NCBI RefSeq assembly: GCF_937616625.2
Contig: NC_065570.1
Location: forward strand, 38,013,665-38,077,664
Length of the DNA stretch: 64,000 nt
Reading direction: 5' to 3'
Source: Mercurialis annua
Lineage: Eukaryota > Streptophyta > Magnoliopsida > Malpighiales > Euphorbiaceae
In this document: positions 58,919 to 64,000 of the stretch, in pieces
Position numbering within the stretch: position 1 is the first letter of the stretch
How the letters are laid out: each line of letters starts with the position of its first letter
Position numbers and translations under genes: made by a program
Notes under the pieces: model-generated
What the model was told of the DNA's origin: nothing
Database searches by the model: none
Seen by the model: the letters and a program-made list of their open reading frames with translations, nothing else

Positions 58919-59212
58919 GAACGACGATAAACCTTAACAGATTACATGTATGACTAGCCAGGATCACAGCCTCACCACGGGCATTTTATCAACCGGCCTG
59001 TCCTCTTAGTATCTGTTGAAATTTATCGCATTACCATGTTTTTGACACAAGGTTTTGATTCACAGGATCCTCAGGAGAGGCAAGTGAAGAGCATACTCTT
59101 ATGCCTTTTATGGCTGGATATGAAGAGAAACAAACATATATAACTATACCTTACTTATAGAAAATTGGAGCAGAGAGATGTTTAGAAACAAGGCATTTTT
59201 ATAGTGACCCTC
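58919..59212 (-). other. Endogenous caulimovirid leader/promoter fragment, inverted copy
   Basis: On the minus strand this repeats 46020-46275 and extends further to GGTTTATCGTCGT as in the 8-kb copy. The possible TATA box is disrupted or altered here (CTATAAGTAAGG). No coding sequence. Confidence 0.7.
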
Positions 59213-60834
59213 AATTAGTATGTCGCGTCTCAAGTCTCTTTAACGCGTCGTTACGATTACCCAAGAATGGTTAGGTTATATTACGCGGAGTGTGAGTGAA
59301 AAATGACAATTGATTAGTATGTCATGTCTTAAGTCTGTCTAAGTCGTGGTTCCGATTACCTAAGCATGATTAGGTTATATTATGCAAAATGTGAGTGAAA
59401 AGTGACGCTAGATTAGTATATGTCGCGTCTCAAGTCTCTTTAAAGCGTCGTTTCAATTACCAATCTTATGTCGCGTCACAAGTCTCTCTAACAGGTCGTT
59501 CCGATTACCTAACCATGGTTCGGTTATATTACGCAAAGTGTGCATGAAAAGTGATGCTAGATTAGTATGTCGCGTCTTAAGTCTCTTTAACGCGTTGTTC
59601 AGATTAACTAAGCATGGTTAGGTTATATTCCGCAAAGTGTGGGTAAAAAGTGACGCTAGATTAGTATGGCGCGTCTTAAGTCTATCTAACGCGTCGTTCT
59701 GATTACCTAAGCACGGTTAGGTTATATTATGTAATGTGTACGTGAAAAGTGATGCTAGATTAGTATGTCGCGTCTCAAGTCTCTTTAACGCGTCGTTTCA
59801 ATTGCCGATCTTATGTCGAGTCACAAGTCTCTCTAATGGGTCGTTCTAATTACCTAAGCATGGTTAGATTATATTATGCTAAGTTTGCGAGAAAAGTAAC
59901 GCTAGATTAGTATGTCGCGTCCCAAGTCTCTTTAAGGCATCGTTCCGATTACCTAAGCTTTGGTAGGATATATTACGCAAGGTGTACGTGAAAAGTGACG
60001 CTAGATTAGTATGTTGCATCTCAAGTCTCTATAACGCGTCGTTCTGATTACCTAAGCATGGTTAGGTTATATTACGCAAAGAGTGCGTGAAAAGTGACGC
60101 AGGATTAGTATGTCGAGTTTCAAGTCTCTTTAACGCGTCGTTCGGATTAACCAAGAATGGTTAGGTTATATTACGCAAAGTGTGCGAGAAAAGTAACGCT
60201 AGATTAGTAAGTCGCGTATCAAGCCTATTTAACGCGTCTCTGTGTGTAAAATGTGACGCTAGATTAGTATGCCGCGTCTCAATTCTCTTTAACAAGTTGT
60301 TCCGATAACCTAAGCATGGTTAGGTTATATTACGCAAAGTGTGCATGAAAAGTGACGCTAGATTAATATGTCGCGTCTCAAGTCTCTTTAACGCGTCGTT
60401 CCGATTACCTAAACATGGTCAGGTTATATTACGCAAATTGTGCGTAAAGAGTGACGCTAGATTAGTATGGCGCGTCTTAAGTCTATCTAACGTGTCGTTA
60501 CGATTATCGAAGCATGGTTAGGTTATATTATGCAAAGTCTGCGTGAAAAGTGACGCTAGATTAGTATGTCGCATCTTAAGTCTCTTTAACGCGTCGTTTT
60601 GATTATCATGCTTATCTCGCCTCACAAGTCTCTTTAACGCGTAGTTCCAATTACCTAAGCATGGTTTGGTTATATTACACAAAGTATGTGTGAAAAGTTA
60701 CGTTAGATTAGTATGTCGCGTCTCATGTCTCTCTAACGCGTCGTTCCAATTTCCTAAGCATGGTTAGGTTATATTACGCAAATTGTGCGTGAAAAGTGAC
60801 GCTAGATTAGTATGTCCCGTCTCAAGTCTCTCTA
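59213..60834 (-). repeat. Satellite array, inverted orientation
   Basis: Continuous inverted monomers. The array breaks at CTCTCTAAC/ATAATATAACC, where orientation reverts. An open frame at 60339-60521 is satellite. Confidence 0.94.
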
Positions 60835-62100
60835 ACATAATATAACCTAACCATGCTTAGGTAATCGGAACAACGCAATAAAGAGAATTGAGACACGACA
60901 TACTAATCTAGCGTCACTTTTCACGCACACTTTGCGTAATATAAACTAACCATGCTTAGGTAATCGGAACGACGCGTTAAACAAACTTGACACACGACAT
61001 ACTTATCTAGCGTCACTTTTCACGCACGCTTTGTGTAATATAACCTAACCATGCTTAGGTAATCCGAACAACGCGTTAAAGAGAATTGAGACGCGACATA
61101 CTAATCTAGCGTCACTTTTTACGCATCCTTTGCGTAATATAACCTAACCATGCTTAGGTAATCGGAACGACGCGTTAAACAAACTTGACACACGACATAC
61201 TAATCTAGCGTCACTTTTCACGCACGCTTTGTGTAATATAACCTAACCATGCTTAGGTAATCTGAACAACGCGTTAAAGAGAATTGAGACGCGACATACT
61301 AATCTAGCGTCACTTTTCACGCATTCTTTGCGTAATATAACCTAACCATGCTTAGGTAATCAGAACAACGCGTTAAAGAGAATTGAGACCCGACATACTA
61401 ATCTAGCCTCACTTTTCACGCACACTTTGCGTAATATAACCTAACCATGCTTAGGTAATCGGAACGACGCGTTAAATAGACTTGACACACACATACTAAT
61501 CTAGCGTCACTTTTCACACACGCTTTGTGTAATATAACCTAACCATGCTTAGTTAATCTGAACAACGCGTTAAAGAGACTTGAGACGCGCCATACTAATC
61601 TAGTGTCACTTTTCACGCACACTTTGCGTCATGTAACCTAACCATGCTTAGGTAATCGGAACGATGCTTTAAAGTGACTTGAGACGCGACATACTAATCT
61701 ATTTTTACTTTTCACACACACTTTTTGTAATATAAGCTAACCATGCTTAGGTAATCGGAACGACCTATTAAAGAGACTTGAGAAGCGACATGCTAAGCTA
61801 GCGTAACGTTTCTCGCACACTTTGCATAATATAACCTAACCATTCTTGGGTAATCAGGTCGATGCGTTAAAGAGACTTGAGACGCGACATACTAATCATG
61901 CGTCACTTTTCACGCACTCTTTGCGTAATATAACCTAACCATGTTTAGCTACTTGAGACACGACATACTAATCTAGCATCACTTGTCATTCACACTTTTT
62001 ATAATATAACATAACCATGCTTAGGTAATCGGAACAACGCGTTAAAGAGACTTGAGACACGACATACTAATCTATTGTTACTTTTCACGCACACCTTGCG
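60835..62100 (+). repeat. Satellite array, forward orientation
   Basis: Forward monomers, unusually similar to each other between 60850 and 61560 and alternating GGAACGACGCGTTAAACAAA with GAACAACGCGTTAAAGAGAA variants: a roughly 200-bp dimer pattern. Confidence 0.94.
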
Positions 62101-62308
62101 TGAAAAGTGACGCAGGATTAGTATGTCGTGTCACAAGTCTCTTTAATGTGTCGTTCTGATTACCCAAGACTGGTTAGGTTATATTATTCAAAGTGTGCGA
62201 GAAAAATTACGATAACTTAATATGTCGTGTCTCAAGTATCTTTAACGCATCGTTCCGATTACCTAAGAATGCTTAGTTATATTACGCAAGGTGTACATGA
62301 AAAGTGAC
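62101..62308 (-). repeat. Satellite, inverted orientation
   Basis: About two inverted monomers. The join at 62100/62101 is a palindrome (ACTTTTCACGCA, CACCT, TGCGTGAAAAGT). Confidence 0.9.
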
Positions 62309-62520
62309 GCGTCAAAATGATACGGATCAACCCCTTCTTCTTGCGCCAAAGATCTTACAAAGGAGTTTTGATAGGGAATTCACGATTTCGATCTTTTTCA
62401 ATAAAATCATCACGCAGTAAATTAACAAAGCCAAAAGTTCTTGCCGCCCGCTTGACGGGCGGAGAGCTCGTTAACCTTCAATTTCACCGGGTCCATGTTG
62501 GAGACAGCGGGGCAGTTGTT
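62309..62520. other. Short insert of unknown origin
   Basis: About 212 bp unlike satellite or the other elements, from CAAAATGATACGG to GGGGCAGTTGTT, with higher GC in its second half (CGCCCGCTTGACGGGCGG). A + strand frame from 62317 reads MIRINPFFLRQRSYKG, then LTKPKVLAARLTGGELVNL, and runs into satellite at 62521. The basic, hydrophilic peptide is not one I recognise. A fragment of organellar or other genomic DNA captured during rearrangement is possible but unproven. Confidence 0.5.
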
Positions 62521-64000
62521 ATACTAATATATTGTTACTTTTCACGCACACCTTGCGTAATATAACCTAACAATGCTTAGGTAATCGGAACGACGCATTA
62601 GAGAGACTTGTGACGCGACATAAGCATGTTAATCGAAACGACACGTTAAAGAGACTTGAGACGCGACATACTAATCTAGCGTCACTTTTCACGCACACCT
62701 TGCGTAATATAACATAACCATGCTTAGCTAATCGGAACGACGCGTTAAAGAGACTTCAGTTGGGACATACTAATCTAGCGCTACTTTTCTCGCACACTTT
62801 GCCTAATATAACCTAACCATTCTTGGGTAATAGGAACGACGCGTAAAAGAGACTTGAGACACGGCATACAAATCTAGCGTCACTTTTCAAGCACTCTTTG
62901 CGTAATATAATCTAACCATACTTAGGTAATCGGAACGACGCGTTAAAGAGAACGCGACATACTTATCTAGCATCACTTTTCATACACACTTTGCGTAATA
63001 TAACCTAACCATGCTTAGGTAATCAGAACGACGCGTTAAACAGACTTGAGACGCGACATACTAATCTAGCGTCACTTTTCACGAACGCTTTGCATAATAT
63101 AACCTAACCATGCTTAGGTAATCGGAACAACGCGTTAAAGAGAATTGAGACGCGACATACTAATCTAGCGTCACTTTTCATGCACCCTTTGCATAATATA
63201 ACCTAACCACGCATGGGTAATCGGAACAACGCGTTAGAGAGACTTGTTATGCAACATAAGCATGGTAATCGAATCGACGTGTTAAAGAGACTTGAGATGC
63301 GCCATACTAATCTAGCGTCACTTTATACGCACAATTTGCGTAATATAACCTAACCATGCTTAGGTAATCGGAACAACGCGTTAAAGAGAATTGAGACACG
63401 ACATACTATTCTAGCGTCACTTTTCACGCACACTTTGCGTAATATAACCTAACCATGCTTAGGTAATGGAACGATGCGTTAAACAGACTTGACACACGAC
63501 ATACTAATCTAACGTCACTTTTCACGCACGCTTTGCATAATATAACCTAACCATGCATAGGTAATATGAAGAACGCGTTAAACAGAATTGAGACACGACA
63601 TACTAATCTAGCGTCACTTTTCAAGCATCCTTTGCGTAATATAACCTATCCATGCTTAGGTAATTGGAACGACGCGTTAAAATGACTTGTAACACGACAT
63701 AAGCATGGTAATTGAAACGACGCGTTAAAGACACTTGAGTGCGTCATACTAATCTAGCGTCACTTTTCACGCACACTTCGCGTCATGTAACCTAACCATG
63801 CTTAGGTAATCGGAACGACGCTTAAAAGAGACTTGAGACTCGACATACTAATATATTGTTACTTTTCACGCACACTTTTTGTAATATAACCTAACCATGC
63901 TTTAGGTAATCGGAACGAAGCGTTAAAGAGACTTAAGAAGCGACATGCTAAGCTAGCGTAACTTTTCTCGCACACTTTGCGTAATATAACCTAACCTTTC
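62521..64000 (+). repeat. Satellite array, forward orientation, to window end
   Basis: Forward monomers with a few short units (near 62600, 63240 and 63690). The array continues past the window edge. Confidence 0.95.

Noticed and set aside
1..64000. CRISPR-like regular repeats
   Set aside because: The repeats are contiguous eukaryotic satellite monomers without unique spacers, in a clearly plant context.

Overview
The window is plant nuclear heterochromatin with no recognisable host gene. The evidence is a roughly 99-bp tandem satellite filling most of the 64 kb, interrupted by plant-type elements: two Copia LTR retrotransposons with tRNA-iMet primer sites, a Tat-type and a CRM-like Ty3/Gypsy fragment, a hAT-type MITE, a Mutator-like element (MULE) and pieces of an endogenous caulimovirid (plant pararetrovirus). 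The CRM-like piece and the satellite suggest a pericentromeric or centromeric location. The species cannot be named from the sequence.

Layout: satellite + strand 1-3232; satellite inverted 3233-8328; caulimovirid 8329-9380, split by a full-length minus-strand Copia element 9381-18070 (5-bp target duplication CAGTA), then the rest of the caulimovirid piece to 18588. Satellite follows from 18589 to 27793. It is organised into large ~2.9-kb repeats, each carrying one copy of a 603-bp hAT MITE. A second full-length Copia element (27794-36940, plus strand, target duplication ACGAC) sits in the fourth large repeat. That repeat continues to 37866 and is cut off by a minus-strand Tat-type Gypsy fragment (37867-42239) abutting a 5'-truncated CRM-like chromovirus end (42240-43701). 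Then come satellite, a caulimovirid intergenic fragment (46020-46275), more satellite, a 4.6-kb MULE (48786-53419, 9-bp target duplication TAATCGGAA), satellite, a rearranged caulimovirid cluster (58049-59212), and satellite with three further strand switches. A 212-bp insert of unknown origin lies at 62309-62520.

All protein-coding capacity belongs to mobile elements or virus, and all of it is broken. Copia 1 is close to intact: one 1,323-codon frame with two in-frame TGA stops and nearly identical LTRs. Copia 2 has equally similar LTRs but a thoroughly decayed interior, which suggests it was copied recently as an already dead, trans-mobilised element. The Tat fragment carries several stops of the kind left by C-to-T decay. 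The MULE has lost most of its transposase and carries two related N-terminal coding pieces facing each other.

The most notable observations are: (i) three unrelated elements (hAT MITE, Copia 2, MULE) have target duplications falling in the same 13 bp of the 99-bp monomer; (ii) the MITE-bearing 2.9-kb repeats alternate in an A-B-A-B pattern; (iii) caulimovirid intergenic DNA recurs at several places inside the satellite, including a 46-bp inverted repeat; (iv) the contrast between young LTRs and a dead interior in Copia 2; and (v) the mirror-image MULE. I saw no tRNA, rRNA, CRISPR array or ordinary gene.
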